Source: Volvox africanus (lineage: Eukaryota > Chlorophyta > Chlorophyceae > Chlamydomonadales > Volvocaceae). From it: a DNA stretch of 64,000 nucleotides. The stretch spans positions 2,407,001-2,471,000 of the forward strand of contig BSDZ01000078.1 in the NCBI GenBank assembly GCA_030268105.1. The letters run 5' to 3'. The position numbers and the translations under genes are program-made. Of the stretch, positions 1 through 12,307 are shown piece after piece. The notes below the pieces were generated by a model. It searched no databases. It was given only the letters and a program-made list of their open reading frames with translations, and was not told where the DNA came from. Positions within the stretch are counted from its first letter, which is position 1, and every line of letters starts with the position of its first letter.

Positions 1-480
1 GTTATACTCGCAGCATCGCAATGCCGTAGGATTCACATCAGGAGGCCGATCCTAGATGTGACAATCCTACTGCGTCTAGGCGATGTCTACGCATAACAAC
101 GTATAAGCCTTTCCGGCATTCGCATGATGCAAGGGTCCGGATAACGATATCCGGTTGCAGGGCATGCATCGCGACGAGTGCGGCGCTCTCAACGTGTGCT
201 TTAATGAAGTAATATTATATCAGATAATATTACTTATCGTTTCGTAGCACGAGCATAATGCGCACTTCAAGGATTCGATATTTCATGCATGCTAGGCGGA
301 TTTGCCATGATGCGATGTAGCGATGGATAATGACAACATGCCAGATGCATATATAAATGTATGCGAATACATTTATATCATGCAGATCCATTCATATGTA
401 ATGCGTTCATCACAAAAGCACTTCGCCTCGTAGGATCGCGTCGACCTACGCGTCGGCGGGAAATGAACCGTAGCACAACA
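1..480 (-). repeat. A3 3' LTR (partial)
   Basis: Ends in CCGTAGCACAACA at 480, directly followed by the reverse complement of the polypurine tract (ATTATCCCCCCTCCC). It matches family A LTRs from 'GTTATACTCGCAGCATCGC' onward. The remainder lies before base 1. Confidence 0.95.
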
Positions 481-539
481 ATTATCCCCCCTCCCGTATG
501 CAGCGTCCTCGCTGCATCATACAGCATCGACTGCAGGGG

Positions 540-3500
540 TCATTGGGCTTGCGTGGCACGTTTGCGGGCTTCTTCGAGCAGGGGTTTCATGTCCTGTGAG
601 AAGTTGCGTGCCGGTTCCCATGAGTTGTGCTCGCTGGTATACCCTGTCCACTTGACCAAGTACTCGTATACTGTTCGCTGACGTCGGTGTCGGCCCACAC
701 GACGCGCGCGATAATCTAACACCCGCTCCACATCGTAAAACTTCTGTTTACCAGCGATCCAGGTCTTGGGAACTGGTTCCATCGCTGCGGGGGTGTTAGC
801 AGGCTCAGGGACGGGTTCCGTACCACGATAAGGACAGACAAGCGATACGTGAAACGTGGGGTGAATGGTCATATCAACGGGCAATGCAAGCTCCACAGCC
901 ACATTCCCAACCATGCGCACGACAGGATACGGACCAATCCAGCGGGGTAAGAGTTTTCGGGATCCGTCGGCCAAGGAACGCAAGTTCTTGGTGCTTAGCA
1001 ACACGAGCTGCCCCTCCGAAAACGTCACATCCTGCTTAGATTTGTTGTAGTATTCCGTCGTTCGTTGCTGCGCCGCGTCCAAATACGACTTCTCGTCTGT
1101 GATTCGGGACATAAAAGACTTGGCAAAAAGTTTAGCAGCAGGCACGTTCACTTCCAACTCACGCCACACGGGTAGCGTAGGATGAAATCCGTAGTTAAGA
1201 AAGAACGGACTTTTGCCTGTAGAGCGGTTCACAGCATTGTTAAGCGCGAATTCTGCCGCAGTCAAATATGTATCCCAAACGAGTGGTGTGCGACCAGCAT
1301 AATTGCGCAACATATCACCCAACGTGCGGTTTGTGCGTTCGGTTTGACCATCAGTCTGCGGGTGGTACGCTGTGCTCAGGTTGACACGCATGCCAACTAG
1401 TTTGCAGAGCGCTTCCCAAAACTTAGATGTGAACTGTCCACCGCGGTCCGAGATCACATTTTTGGGAATCCCGTGTAACCGAACCACATTATCGAAAAAC
1501 AAACATGCGGTTTGCTCAGCCGTGCAGGATGACGTGCATGGTGCTAGGTGAACCATCTTAGTCAGACGATCGACCATTACGAACACCGCATCGTATCCCC
1601 CCTCAGTTTTGGGCAGCGCGACTACGAAGTCCATGGAAACACTTTCCCAAGGCGCATCCGGGACAGGCAACGGTTGCAACAACCCATGGCCCTTACCGGA
1701 CAAAGCCTTATTGCGCTGGCACAGACTGCATGCCTGACGAAGTTCGCCGCATCCTTAGCCAAACGAGGCCACCAAAAGGAACGTTGCACCAAGTCGATCA
1801 ATCGCTTGCTACCAGGGTGTCCTGCTAACGGGTCCTCGTGGAACCGCGCAAGGATGTCGTAGCGTAGCGCGTCGTCGTTCGGAACGACGATTTGCGTAGC
1901 TGCACCCTCCGTCCGTAGCCAAAGGCCATTCTGCTTGCGAAGGTTTTCTACATTAGCCGGGTCCGCGAACCAGGCGTCTGCGTTGTAGGCAACCTTCAAC
2001 CGCTCCGCGAGGTCCGTCACGATCGGTACCTCCTCGCTACGCGGCCGCACGACGGGCGCTGCCAAAATTGCAGCGTGTAGCGACGGATGTCGACTGAGAG
2101 CATCGGCAATATTCAGTTTACCAGAAATATACTCCCAGGTGCAGTTGAACCTAGCTAGATATTCCATCCACCTAGCCTGACGGCGGTTCAACGTCGGAAC
2201 GCTTTGCAAAAACGTTAGGGGCTTGTGGTCAGTCTTTAAGGTAAACGGGCGTCCCTCGAGGTAACAGCGCCATTCCTTTAAAGCATGCAGCACGGCCAGA
2301 AGCTCCTGTTCCCCGGTGGTGTAGCGAATCTCCGCACCAGAAAATTTCTTACTCGTGAAGGCGATCGGTCGCCCTTCCTGTAACAATACAGCGCCGCTTC
2401 CAAATATTGAGGCATCAGACACTACCTCAACACGAAATGGCAACGAGTAATCAGGGAATGCAAGGGTGACATCTTCGGCAATAATTCGTTTGAGCTCTTC
2501 GAATGCCCGCTGGCATTGCGACGTCCACGACTCGAGCGAAACGAAAACGCCTTTGCGAGTTAAGTTAGTAAGCGGGGCCGCAATGATGGAATATTTTTCA
2601 ATGAACTTTCGGAAATAATTGGTCAAGCCAAGGAACTTACGCAGCTCCGTGAGGTTCTGAGGCGCGGGCCAATCGCAAACCACGGCGACCTTCCGCGGGT
2701 CCATCTTCACACCGGTGGCCGACACAATGTGGCCCAAATATTCCACCTGAGGCTGCGCCCAAAAGCATTTGGCGCGTTTAGCAAACAATTGCTCCCGCCT
2801 CATAACGTCGAGCACGAGCCGCAGATGCTCCAAGTGCTCCTCGCGCGTCTTAGAATATACCAAGATGTCATCCAGGTAGCAAACAACGAACCTGTCGATA
2901 AACGGCCTAAACATTCGGTCCATAACCGCCTGAAACGTCGCAGGGGCATTAGTCAAACCAAACGATAGGACCGTATACTCAAAGTGACCGAAGGGCGTCC
3001 GAAAAGCGGTTTTCGGGATATCAGAGGCAGCGATGCGAATCTGATTGTAGCCCTGTTGTAAGTCAATTGAGGAAAAATAAGCCGAGCCCTTCAGCTTATC
3101 CAACAGGTCGTCAACGCGTGGCAAAGGGTAGCGATTTTTCACCGTATTCGCATTCAACCCCCGGTAATCAATGCACATGCGCAAGGTCCCATCCTTCTTA
3201 CCGACAAACACAATCGGTGCAGAATACGGGGATGTGCTGGGGCGTATCATACCCTTCGCGAGCAAATCCGTCACCTGGCGCTTCACCTCGTCCAGTTCCA
3301 ATGGACTCAACCTGTACATTGGCCGGGCCGTAGGCTGCGCTCCAGGCATGAGAGGGATTGTGTGATCAACAGGACGCATAGGTGGTAGGCCAGGGATATC
3401 TTTAAAGACGTCCTCATACTGCGACAGTAGGGCCTCAACCTCAGGATCCGCAGAAATCTGCGCGGTGGTGACACAACAGCTCACCCGCGGCCTTAAAAGC

Positions 3501-4600
3501 AGTCCGTGGGCACCCTTCCGTAACAAACGGACGGCCTCCTTACGCCCGACTAGCTCTGGTTCGATTCGCGCGGCCATTGCGGTCACAGCGAAATTAACCA
3601 TAGGCACCGCCTCAGTTTCGCCCTCCTTTGGTGTGACATGTTCGAACGACAGGAAAGGTACCTTAATCGACAGAGTACCCTTGCACATATGCAGGGTTGC
3701 GGTCTCCATGTTGATGCGCGCGCGGTACTGTCGTAATGTCGACGACCCCATTATGTACGGTGCAGTCTCTGCTAAGCCCTGCAGCACGTACGGCCGGGTC
3801 ACAACACGCAAAGGGCCTATCGATAGGCTAAGGGTAATCCTGCCCACGATGGGATGCTTACCCCCGTCAGCAAGGGTAACCTGTGGACAATCAGACGACT
3901 CTGGGGACAACCCCAGCGCGTTCACCTCTGCGACAGAGATGAAGTCGTCGCTGGCACCGGTGTCAACAAGTGCCTTCAGAGTACGGCCATTCAAACCGAT
4001 CTGAACCACAGGGACACGGTTATCTACGAGCGACTGCCCAGCAGACAACGTCAGTGCACTTAAGGCGGGTCCGTAACCAACGGCACCCCCATCAGGAGCT
4101 TCGTACCAAACGTCAACCGAGTAGGATAGGTGTGGCCACGGAGCCAGCGTACCCTCCCAATCCACACCATTAAACAAAACGGTGCCCGGCTCGAACCGGT
4201 GGACATGCCGCATACCCCTTAACGATGCCTCTGCCTTGCGCGGACAGAAAGCAGGGAGTAATACACATGCGGCAGTGCCTGGATATTGACGCCTACATCT
4301 CCTGTATATGGCCAACTGTTCCGACATCTCACGCAGAGACGAGGGGATGAACAAAACCACGTGGTTAGACAGATCGATAGACGACAGGGGACGGCGAGGT
4401 GTAAACAAATTACACAACGGGTCGAAGCAGAGAAGTCCCGTGCGTCCGTCAAGCGTGATGCGTCGCGCAATGACTCGCTCGATGTGTCCAAGTACACAAG
4501 GCAACAATGCCTTAACGGCTGGCCGTAAGGATGACCACCGACCACGCGTTAGTTCAGAAATCCCAGGTGGTGCCCCCTCCACAGGAACCCGGGCAAGCCC
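540..4600 (-). pseudogene. pol: A3 pol (PR-RT-RNaseH-IN-chromodomain), one frameshift
   Basis: Polyprotein opening in the gag frame immediately after the gag UAG (4601-4603). Aspartic protease motif [12 protein letters not shown] motif YLDD, RNase H with TDHKPL and ADALSR, integrase HHCC and DD35E, and a C-terminal chromodomain (EYLVKWTGY...SWEP) are all present. Compared with A1 and A7, one G is missing near 1730 in the integrase zinc finger (GCATGCCTGACG against GCATGTCTGGACG). This splits it into 4582-1622 and 1703-540. In-family residue changes otherwise look conservative. As a retrotransposon pol it would mature particles, copy RNA to DNA and integrate it in the nucleus. This copy cannot make an intact integrase. 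Confidence 0.93.
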
Positions 4601-5836
4601 CTATTTCGGCTGAGGTACAAACGGCGGCATTAGCGGGCAATCCTTCGTGGAATGGTTCTCCGCACACCGTAGAGAAACGTTGGCCAATTTCCGACGCTCG
4701 AATTCGGAACGATTGCAATTCCATTTTGGCATATACGTGTCGTCCGTGTGAGTCCGCTTCGCATTGGGGTCGGAACGCTGTGCGGCTGCCGTCGACGGCG
4801 CACCACCACGCTTCCTGTTCCTAGCTGGGTCCGAGCTCGGACCTGCTCCTCCTGTACCACGGACACCCGAGCTAGCGCCCCCGCGCGCCTTGCGTTGCCC
4901 GTTGCTGCGTCGCGTCGCGGCCGTAGGCGTGGGGCGGGTCGCGCCGAGGTCCTGGTCGAGAGCTACAGCTTCCCCAAGCGGATCCTGCACTTGCACAGCA
5001 TTTGCACGAGGGGCAGACTTGACTTCTTCCTCGCCGGCAAGGAGTCGTATCTCCGCGCCCTTAGCAAAAGCGACCAACGCGTCATACGACTTGATCTGCG
5101 CTCCAACCAAGTCAGTGGCGCACCATTTAGCCAAAAGTTTCGTTAGGCCTCGCCTAAACCAAAAGACACGCTCAGATTCGGTGAGGTCAGCAATGGGAGT
5201 CACAAGTGCTTCGAAGCGTGACTGGTACGCAGGTACATTTTCATCCCGACGCATGTGGTAGCTACCGGCTGCCAAAACGTTACGAGCTTCCACATCGCGT
5301 GCTTGAACCTCAGTAGCGAATCGTGCGAGCAAAGCGGCGACCAACTCGTCAAAAGTATAGCTGCCCCGGGCGTTGGTCCAATTGCGATACCAGTCCTTCG
5401 CTGCGCCCTCGAGGGTGTTACCAACGAAGAGACACCTGATACCGTCATTATCGCCACCATGAACAGCCTGGAGATACTTTTTAGCGTCACGCACGTACGC
5501 ACGAGTTGCATCGGCTATGCTATGCCCTGGTGTCTTGTCGGTCAGCGAAATATTGAGCCTAGGAACGGGAATCGACAATCTCATCACCTCAGGGATGTCA
5601 TCATGCCCTCGAGCTTGAGGTAATGGCAGAACCCTTGGTCCAGCAGTGTTGTCCATATTTGTGTTCACTGCTGAATGCGGCACAATTAAGTGAGCAGGGG
5701 TCTGAAGGAAAAGGGGCTCTTGAGTGGCTCGCGCGCCAACAGTCTCAAGACCTCTATCCGGTGCTCTAGCAGCCACAACAAAATCGGGTTGGCTAGCTAG
5801 GCTAGTGTGCGGCGTATCGTCGTGTTCCGCGGACAT
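4601..5836 (-). CDS. gag: A3 Gag
   Basis: 411-residue Gag beginning MSAEHDDTPHTS. Central retrotransposon gag core (NTLEGAAKDWYRNWTNARG...TFDEL), then a basic Gly/Arg/Ser-rich linker. It ends PQPK before TAG. The nucleic-acid-binding knuckle, intact elsewhere as C-x2-C-x3-H-x4-C, reads SLRCAENH in this copy, so the first Cys is Ser and the knuckle is probably inactive. Would form the cytoplasmic virus-like particle. The start is chosen because family B Gag begins with the homologous MSGRED at the same place. Confidence 0.92.
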   Translation of the reverse strand: MSAEHDDTPHTSLASQPDFVVAARAPDRGLETVGARATQEPLFLQTPAHLIVPHSAVNTNMDNTAGPRVLPLPQARGHDDIPEVMRLSIPVPRLNISLTDKTPGHSIADATRAYVRDAKKYLQAVHGGDNDGIRCLFVGNTLEGAAKDWYRNWTNARGSYTFDELVAALLARFATEVQARDVEARNVLAAGSYHMRRDENVPAYQSRFEALVTPIADLTESERVFWFRRGLTKLLAKWCATDLVGAQIKSYDALVAFAKGAEIRLLAGEEEVKSAPRANAVQVQDPLGEAVALDQDLGATRPTPTAATRRSNGQRKARGGASSGVRGTGGAGPSSDPARNRKRGGAPSTAAAQRSDPNAKRTHTDDTYMPKWNCNRSEFERRKLANVSLRCAENHSTKDCPLMPPFVPQPK

Positions 5837-6235
5837 GGAACACGAAATGATACCCTAGGTTTGCGTAATAGAAGCCGACTTCTATCGCAAAAGCAAGAGT
5901 ACAAAGCGATTCGGTGAGCCTACCGACAGTACTCTTGAGAAGATTAAGTAAACTCAGCAAGTACTTGCCCAGCTGAGTCCTGATCTCCGTAGTTTGGGCA
6001 ATGAGAGTCGCCAACTGGTCCGGACGAAAACCGGTCTCAGTCGCCGCGGCAAGCAATGCCGGTGCACTGAGATTACCTGCGACTCAGAGCGTACACTTAC
6101 ACAACAAGTGCAGCAATCTAAGCAAAAGCAATTAAACAATTACAAACCGGAAGCGGCGGCGTCCAAAACGGCGCGGCCTAAGTCTTCGGCAAAAGTATCT
6201 AGCGGTCCTCGTGGTTCCTCGCTGGAACTCGCCAT
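5802..6235 (-). CDS. A3 leader ORF, predicted two exons
   Basis: Exon 1 is 6235-6148, a predicted intron 6147-6077 (71 bp, GTTTGT...TCGCAG), exon 2 6076-5802. Unspliced, the first exon is a 31-codon ORF stopping at 6140. Exon 1 contains PLDTFAEDLGRAVLDAAASG; exon 2 contains FRPDQLATLIAQTTEIRTQL. Both are conserved in family B (see B3), which supports coding. The exon 2 end overlaps the gag start in another frame. Function unknown; probably helical and cytoplasmic. Splicing is inferred only from comparison. Confidence 0.55.
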
Positions 6236-6302
6236 AGAAAGAACCTACTTCCGATTAGACAAAGAGAGACAGTTAGGCAACGAACCTGTCTCGATACCAA
6301 GT

Positions 6303-7126
6303 TGTTGTACCTCTCCTTCGTGTTTGCTCATAAGTATCTGCGCGTCTGAAGGCTTTCGACACCGATGCGCGAGCACTTGCAAGTACAGCAAGGCAAGCGA
6401 GAGCAAACAGAGGCAGCGGAAGACTTCAAGACGAAGAGAGATATAACTTACGGTCTTACAGATCGGAATGATGCAATGGACGAAATCGCCGTCAGCGCCG
6501 GAAGCAAGCAATCATCACGCGGCGGTGATTAGCGAAGTTCAGGCTTAGCTCGGGCTAAGTAGAATATCGTATAGCAATAGTTATGTAGAACACACAAGTG
6601 TTCTCCGGTATCGAATGTCTCGTCTAGCTTAGCCGTCCTTGCATCTGTTATACTCGCAGCATCGCAGTGCCGTACGATTCACATTAGGAGGCCGATCCTA
6701 GATGTGACAACCCTACTGCGTCTAGGCGATGTCTACGCATAACAACGTATAAGCCTTTCCGGCATTCGCATGATGCAAGGGTCCGGATAACGATATCCGG
6801 TTGCAGGGCATGTGTCGCGACGAGTGCGGTGCTCTCAACGTGTGCTGTAATGAAGTAATATTATATCAGATAATATTACTTATCGTTTCGTAGCACGAGC
6901 ATAATGCGCACTTCAATGCTTCGGGCTTTCATGCATGCTAGGCGGATTTGCCATGATGCGATGTCGCGATGGATAATGACAACATGCCAAATGCATATAT
7001 AAATGTACACGAATACATTTATATCATGCAGATTCATTCATATGCAATGTGTTCATCACAATAGCACTTCACCTTGTAGGATCACATCAACCTACGCATC
7101 GGCGGGAAACTAACTGTAGCACAACA
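6303..7126 (-). repeat. A3 5' LTR
   Basis: 824 bp, TGTTGTACCTC...GTAGCACAACA on the plus strand. The primer-binding site lies just outside at 6288-6299 (reads TGGTATCGAGAC on the minus strand). Confidence 0.95.
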
Positions 7127-8187
7127 CGCTGTGCGGCTGCCGACGACGGTGCACCACCACGCTTCCTGCTCTTAGCCGGGTCCGAGCTCGGACCTGCTCC
7201 TCCTGACCCGCGGACACCCGAGCTAGCGCCCCCGCGCGCCTGGCGTTGCCGGTTGTTACGTCGCGTCGCGGCAGTAGGTGTGGGGCGGGTCGCTCCGAGT
7301 TCCTGCTCGAGAGCTACAGCTTCCCCAAGCGGATCCTGCACTTGCACGGCATTTGCACGAGGGGCAGACTTGACTTCTTCCTCACCGGCAAGGAGTCGTA
7401 TCTCCGTACCCTTAGCAAAAATGACCAAGGCATCATACGACTTGATCGGCACCCCAGCCAAGTCAGTAGCGCACCATTTAGCCACAAGTTTCGTTAGGCC
7501 TCGCTTAAACCAAAAGACACGCTCGGTTTCAGTGAGATCAGCAATGGGGGTCACTAGTGCTTCGAAGCGTGACTGGTACGCAGGTACATTTTCACCCCGA
7601 CGCATGTGGTAGCTACCGGCTGCCAAAACGTTACGAGCTTCCACATCACGTGCTTGAACCTCAGTAGCGAACCGTGCGAGCAAAGCGGCGATCATCTCGT
7701 CAAAAGTATAGTCGCCCCGGGCGGTGGTCCATTCACGATACCAGTCCTTCGCTGAGCCCTCGAGGGTGTTACCAACGAAGAGACACCTGATACCGTCATT
7801 ATCGCCACCATGAACAGCCTGGAGATACTTTTTAGCGTCACGCAGGTACGCACGAGTTGCATCGGCTATGCTATGCCCTGGTGTCTTGTCGGTCAGCGAA
7901 ATATTGAGCCTAGGAACGGGAATCGACAATCTCATCACCTCAGGGATGTCATCATGCCCTCGAGCTTGAGGTAATGGCAGAACCCTTGGTCCAGCAGTGT
8001 TGTCCATATTCGTGTTCACTGCTGAATGCGGCACAATTAAGTGAGCAGGGGTCTGAAGGAAAAGGGGCTCTTGAGTGGCTCGCGTGCCAACAGTCTCAAG
8101 ACCTCTATCCGGCGCTCTAGCAGCCACAACAAAATCGGGATGGCTAGCTAGGCTAGTGTGCGGCATATCGTCGTGTTCCGCGGACAT
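7127..8187 (-). pseudogene. gag: A4 Gag, disrupted by A3
   Basis: Gag from MSAEHDDMPHTS through the gag core (NTLEGSAKDWYREWTTARG) and the Gly/Ser linker to AAQR, where A3 is inserted. The zinc knuckle is lost from this side. It carries the subfamily variants seen in A2 and A6 (REWTTARGDYTFDEM, LAGVPIKS), so A4 groups with the A2/A6 type rather than the A1/A3/A7 type. Before the A3 insertion it was an open frame in the visible part. Confidence 0.9.
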
Positions 8188-8586
8188 GGAGCACGAAACG
8201 ATACCCTAGGTTTGCGTAATAGAAGCCGACTTCTATCGCAAAGGCAAGAGTACAAAGCGATTCGGTGAGCCTACTGACAGTACTCTTGAGAAGATTCAGT
8301 AAACTCAGCAAGTACTTGCCCAGCTGAGTCCTGATCTCCGTAGTTTGGGCAATGAGAGTCGCCAAATGGTCCGGACGAAAGCCGGTCTCAGTCGCCGCGG
8401 CAAGCAATGCCGGTGCACTGAGATTACCTGCGACTCAGAGCGTACACTTACACAACAAGTGCAGCAATCTAAGCAAAAGCAATTAAACAATTACAAACCG
8501 GAAGCGGCGGCGTCCAAAACGGCGCGGCCTAAGTCTTCGGCAAAAGTATCTAGCGGTCCTCGTGGTTCGTCGCTGGAACTCGCCAT
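8153..8586 (-). CDS. A4 leader ORF, predicted two exons
   Basis: Exon 1 8586-8499, predicted 71-bp intron 8498-8428, exon 2 8427-8153. Same exon sequences and splice borders as in the other family A copies. Still open although the element is broken downstream. Confidence 0.5.
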
Positions 8587-8653
8587 AGAAAGAGCCTACT
8601 TCCGATTGGACAAAGAGAGACAGTTAGGCAACGAACCTGTCTCGATACCAATT

Positions 8654-9486
8654 TGTTGTACCTCTCCTTCGTGTTTGCTCATCAGTATCTGAGTGTCTGA
8701 AGGCTTTCGACACCGATGCGCGAGCACTTGCAAGTACAGCAAGGCAAACGCGAGCAAACAGAGACAGCGGAAGACTTCAAGACAAGAAGAGATATAACTT
8801 ACAGTCTTACAGATCGAAGCGGTGCAATGGACGTAATCGCCGTCAGCGCCGGAAGCAAGCAATCATCACGCGGCGGTGATAGCGAAGTTTAGGCTTAGCT
8901 CGGGCTAAGTAGAGTAGCGTATAGCAATGATAATGTAGAACACACGAGTGTTCTCTGGTGTCGAATATCTTATCTTGCTTAGCCGTCCTCGCATCTGTTA
9001 TACTCGTAGCATTGCGATGCCGTACGATTCACACTAGGAGGCCGATCCTAAGTGTGACAACCCTACTGCGTATAGGCGATGTCCATGTATAAGAACGTAT
9101 AAGCCTTTCCGGCATTCGCATGATGCAAGGGTCCGGATAACGATACTCGGTTGCAAGGCATGCACCGCGATGAGTGCGGCGCTCTCAACGTGTGCTTTAA
9201 TGAAGTAATATTATATCAGATAATATTACTTATCGTTTCATAGCACGAGCATAATGCGCACTTCAATGATTCGGTATTTCATGCATGCTAGGCGGATTTG
9301 CCATGATGCGATGTCGCGATGGATAATGATAACATGCCAAATGCATATATAAATGTATGCGAATACATCTATATCATGCAGGTTCATTCATATGCAATAA
9401 TCATTCATGCGTTCGTCAAGATAACACTTCGCCTCGTAGGGTTGTATCGACCTACGCATCGGCGGGAAACGAACCGTAGCACAACA
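8654..9486 (-). repeat. A4 5' LTR
   Basis: 833 bp, TGTTGTACCTC...GTAGCACAACA. The primer-binding site is adjacent at 8639-8650. It belongs to the longer LTR subtype of A2, A4 and A6 (833-835 bp). Confidence 0.95.
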
Positions 9487-9845
9487 CCTTCGACGACTAA
9501 GGGTGATCCTGCCCACGATGGGATGCTTACCCTCATTAGCGAGGGTAACCTGTCACAATCAGACGACTGTGGGGTCGACCCCAACACATTCACCTCCTTT
9601 GCTGAGATGAAGTCGTCACTGGCACTAGTATCCTCAAGTGCCTTCATCATTCGACCAGCGAGGCCGACTTCAATAACGGAAACACAATAATCTGTCAGAG
9701 TCGACTCCACAGATAACAAAAGTGATTCCAGGGCGGGCTCAAAATTAAGAAGAACCGCTACAGGGGCTTCATACCAGACATCAAAGGCATAGGACAATTC
9801 TGGCAACAGAACTGCGGATCCCGCCACGTTCATATCATCAATCAA
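9487..9845 (-). pseudogene. C pol, protease fragment
   Basis: Homologous to the protease part of pol: SYAFDVWYEAP, then DTSASDDFISAKEVN. The catalytic DTGAS of other copies has become DTSAS, so the active-site glycine is lost. The upstream 9850-10100 region keeps only scattered similarity to the pol N-terminus. Non-functional remnant. Confidence 0.8.
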
Positions 9846-10467
9846 TACAGTGCCTGACTTGAATCAGAGGGCACGTTGCATACTGTTTAACAAAGCGGTA
9901 ATCCTACGCTTGCTGTGAAATGGTAGCAACAAACATGCGGGAGTGTCCGGACATTGATGTCTACATCTCCTGTACCTGACCAGCTGTTCGAACGGTTCAC
10001 TTTGAGATGAGGGGATGAACAAACGATACGTTCTCAAGGACTAAAAGCAACGATGCTTCACAGTTGGACATATGAATGACCACCGACCATGCATTTGTTC
10101 AGCTGTCCCGGATGGAGTCAACTCCGCATCAATCCAGGCATCCCCCTACTTTGACCGTGGGGCCAAAGGCGGCAACAACGGCAATCCATCATGAGATGAC
10201 CCACCGTACATCTCCAACAGAGAGTGATCTCCTTCCAACGCACAAGCTTGGATTGCATACACTCCCATTTTGTCAGTCATGAGTCCTGCGCTTGCATGGC
10301 AGTCACATGAGGCACAAATCTTAAAGCATTTTCTCTAGCTAAAATACACATCTCAGCTCTTAGGATAAATGGCATTACAAGAGCCTCAAAACGATTGGTA
10401 GGCAGTTACAGTTTCATTCAGAAACATGAAAAAGGAGCCGAAGGCTAGTATACAGCGTGCCTCAATA

Positions 10468-11001
10468 TCACGTGACTTGTGGGATAAAGTGTGCAAGTAG
10501 GGCGACAATCAACTCATCAAACGTGATGTTTTCCCGTGCAGTGATCCATTGATCATACCATGTCCTTGCTATACCCTCGAGGGTATTCCCAACAAAGAGA
10601 CACCTCACCTCATCATGTTCACCGCCACGGACCAACTGCAGGTACTTCCAAATATCACGTAGATAGAAATGAATTGCATTCACAATGTCACGCTCAACAT
10701 TCATATCATGCAAGGTAAACAATTTCGGTGCCGGGATAGTAAACCACTTCACCTCATTACCGTTGGCGCGGTCTTGCATTTGAGGCAATAGCAAACCCCG
10801 TTGATCTGCAATTCCATCTGTAACCGTCAGGGCTGCCAAGTGTGGCGTAGTAAGATGGATAGGGGCCTGAAACACAAGAGGATCTTGAGCAGTAATTGTG
10901 TCAATAGTCTCAGAATCCCTATCAAACATTCTAGGAACGGTATCTGGCTCAGGTTGACATGCCAAGCCTACAAACGACGGGTCGTCACGTCCCGCCATCA
11001 T
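10468..11001 (-). pseudogene. C Gag relic
   Basis: 178-codon open stretch beginning MMAGRDDPSFVG, with the gag core landmarks FVGNTLEGIARTWYDQW and TFDELIVALLAHF. It then breaks; the C-terminal linker and zinc knuckle are missing or unrecognisable between 10100 and 10467. It is far more diverged from A and B Gag than A or B copies are among themselves. It may represent a third family or simply an old B copy. Confidence 0.8.
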
Positions 11002-11492
11002 GGAACACTGACCAATATATTCAAATTGCGTGACAATAAACGATGCACATAATTCTAAAGCAAGAGTGCAAGCGATTCACACGAATCTAGCACAAGAGTA
11101 CAAGCAATTTGGTCAGCACACCGACAATACTCTTGCAGGCTTCGAGTAGATATGGCAGATATGTACTCAGTTGGTCCCTGTAGTCCGTGCAATCAAAGCC
11201 TCCAGCTGATTAGAACGCAAGTTGTAACCAGAAGCTATCACGAGCGGCGCCGGACCACTAGTTTCACCTGCAACTCAGAGCGAAGGCTCACACCACAATT
11301 GCAGTAAATTACAAAGGTATAAAAGCAATCACAATTTGGAAGCAACAGTATCTAATACAGCGTGGGCAAGTTCTTCGGCGATAATGTCTAGTGGGCTACG
11401 TCGCCCATCGTCGACAGTCGTCCTAGAAAGAACTTACTTCCGATCAAGCATCATTAGGCAGTCAGGAAACGAACCTGTCTCGATACCAAATT

Positions 11493-12307
11493 TATTGTAT
11501 CCTTCCTTCTTCGATCATGCACTGAATCTGCACGTCTGAGTGTTAGCTACACGTGCATGGTGCTTACGAACAGCAAGACACTTCAGTGCAAGCAACGTGA
11601 CAGCGGAAGACTAATAAGGAAAGATTCAACTTACAATGATCTTCAGTTGCAAATTAGGAGTCTGCCATCAGACCCCGCGGGCAGCGTTCATCATCCGGCT
11701 GGGAATGCTATGCTGGAATAGCTCAGGCCGATAATAAATGAGTAAAACGTATATATCAGAATCAGACCGAGTTAAGTACACGAGTACTTGACACAAAATA
11801 GCGTCAAGCCGACTTCTAGGCGGTCTCTAGGTGGCCGTCCTCGCACCTATCACGTCATGATACCGATGTGCAGTACAGGTCTCACTGGATTTCGATCTCA
11901 AGTGTGAGTACCTTCATAGCACTATTCTAAATACCACGTAATCCGTGATATTCATGAATGCAACGCATGCAATATGCGAAGGTCCGAATATCGATATTTG
12001 GTTGCCGACCCAACCATCGCGATCGTCGCATTCTTGCATATGCGTATGGTTTATGACACAGATGAGTAATAATATTCAAAGCATTATTACGCGGAATATT
12101 ATACCAACGGATAGATCGCGCATTAATTATCAGCATCGAGTCAAACATGTTGACCGACAGCGCGATGTCGTAGATGAGAATGCGACATGCCTGATTAGCT
12201 AGATATACTCGAATATATCATGCTAATATGATAATATCATGCTTCGTAATGCTCGAATATAATGCAGTCTACTTTGGTGCAAGTGGGGATCATACCCGCG
12301 TACAACA
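11493..12307 (-). repeat. C 5' LTR (B type)
   Basis: 815 bp. The plus-strand start is TATTGTATCC instead of TGTTGTATCC, so one terminal base is mutated; it ends GTACAACA. Many substitutions against B1 and B2 LTRs. A primer-binding site remnant is at 11478-11489. The leader exon 1 beside it (about 11330-11425) is decayed. Confidence 0.9.

Larger units (their letters stand above)
1..7126 (-). mobile_element. Element A3, family A Ty3/Gypsy retrotransposon, left end cut by window
   Basis: Minus-strand element with 5' LTR at 6303-7126, leader ORF, gag, pol and most of the 3' LTR at 1-480. The 3' LTR is missing about 340 bp outside the window. It sits inside the gag gene of A4: the base after 7126 resumes the A4 gag at the 'AAQR' codons. 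The flanking 5-mer on the right is CGCTG; the matching left copy would lie outside the window. The only disabling lesion I see is a one-base deletion in the integrase zinc-binding region near 1730. The LTR boundaries (ACAACA/TGTTGT) and the primer-binding site are clear. Confidence 0.95.
7127..9486 (-). mobile_element. Element A4, family A, right part only
   Basis: 5' LTR, leader ORF and most of gag of a minus-strand family A copy. It is interrupted at 7126/7127 by A3, and its gag tail, pol and 3' LTR lie left of the window. It is itself inserted into the protease region of relic C: C sequence resumes at 9487 with flank CCTTC. Confidence 0.93.
9487..12307 (-). mobile_element. Element C, decayed family B-like relic, right part
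   Basis: Contains a B-type 5' LTR (11493-12307), a diverged gag and a protease-region remnant, with A4 inserted at 9486/9487. The stretch 10000-10470 aligns only in patches with the gag end and pol start of other copies, with much deletion. C lies in the linker before the B2 chromodomain: B2 pol resumes at 12308 with flank CAGGG. It is clearly the oldest recognisable copy by divergence. Confidence 0.85.

Noticed and set aside
480..540. Rho-independent-like hairpin GCAGCGTCCTCGCTGC after pol
   Set aside because: It is part of the conserved 3' untranslated segment before the polypurine tract in all copies. The stem is real, but there is no ground for calling it a terminator in a eukaryotic element.
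6288..6299. tRNA gene fragment at the LTR edge
   Set aside because: Only the 12-base CCA-end complement is present, no cloverleaf; it is a primer-binding site.
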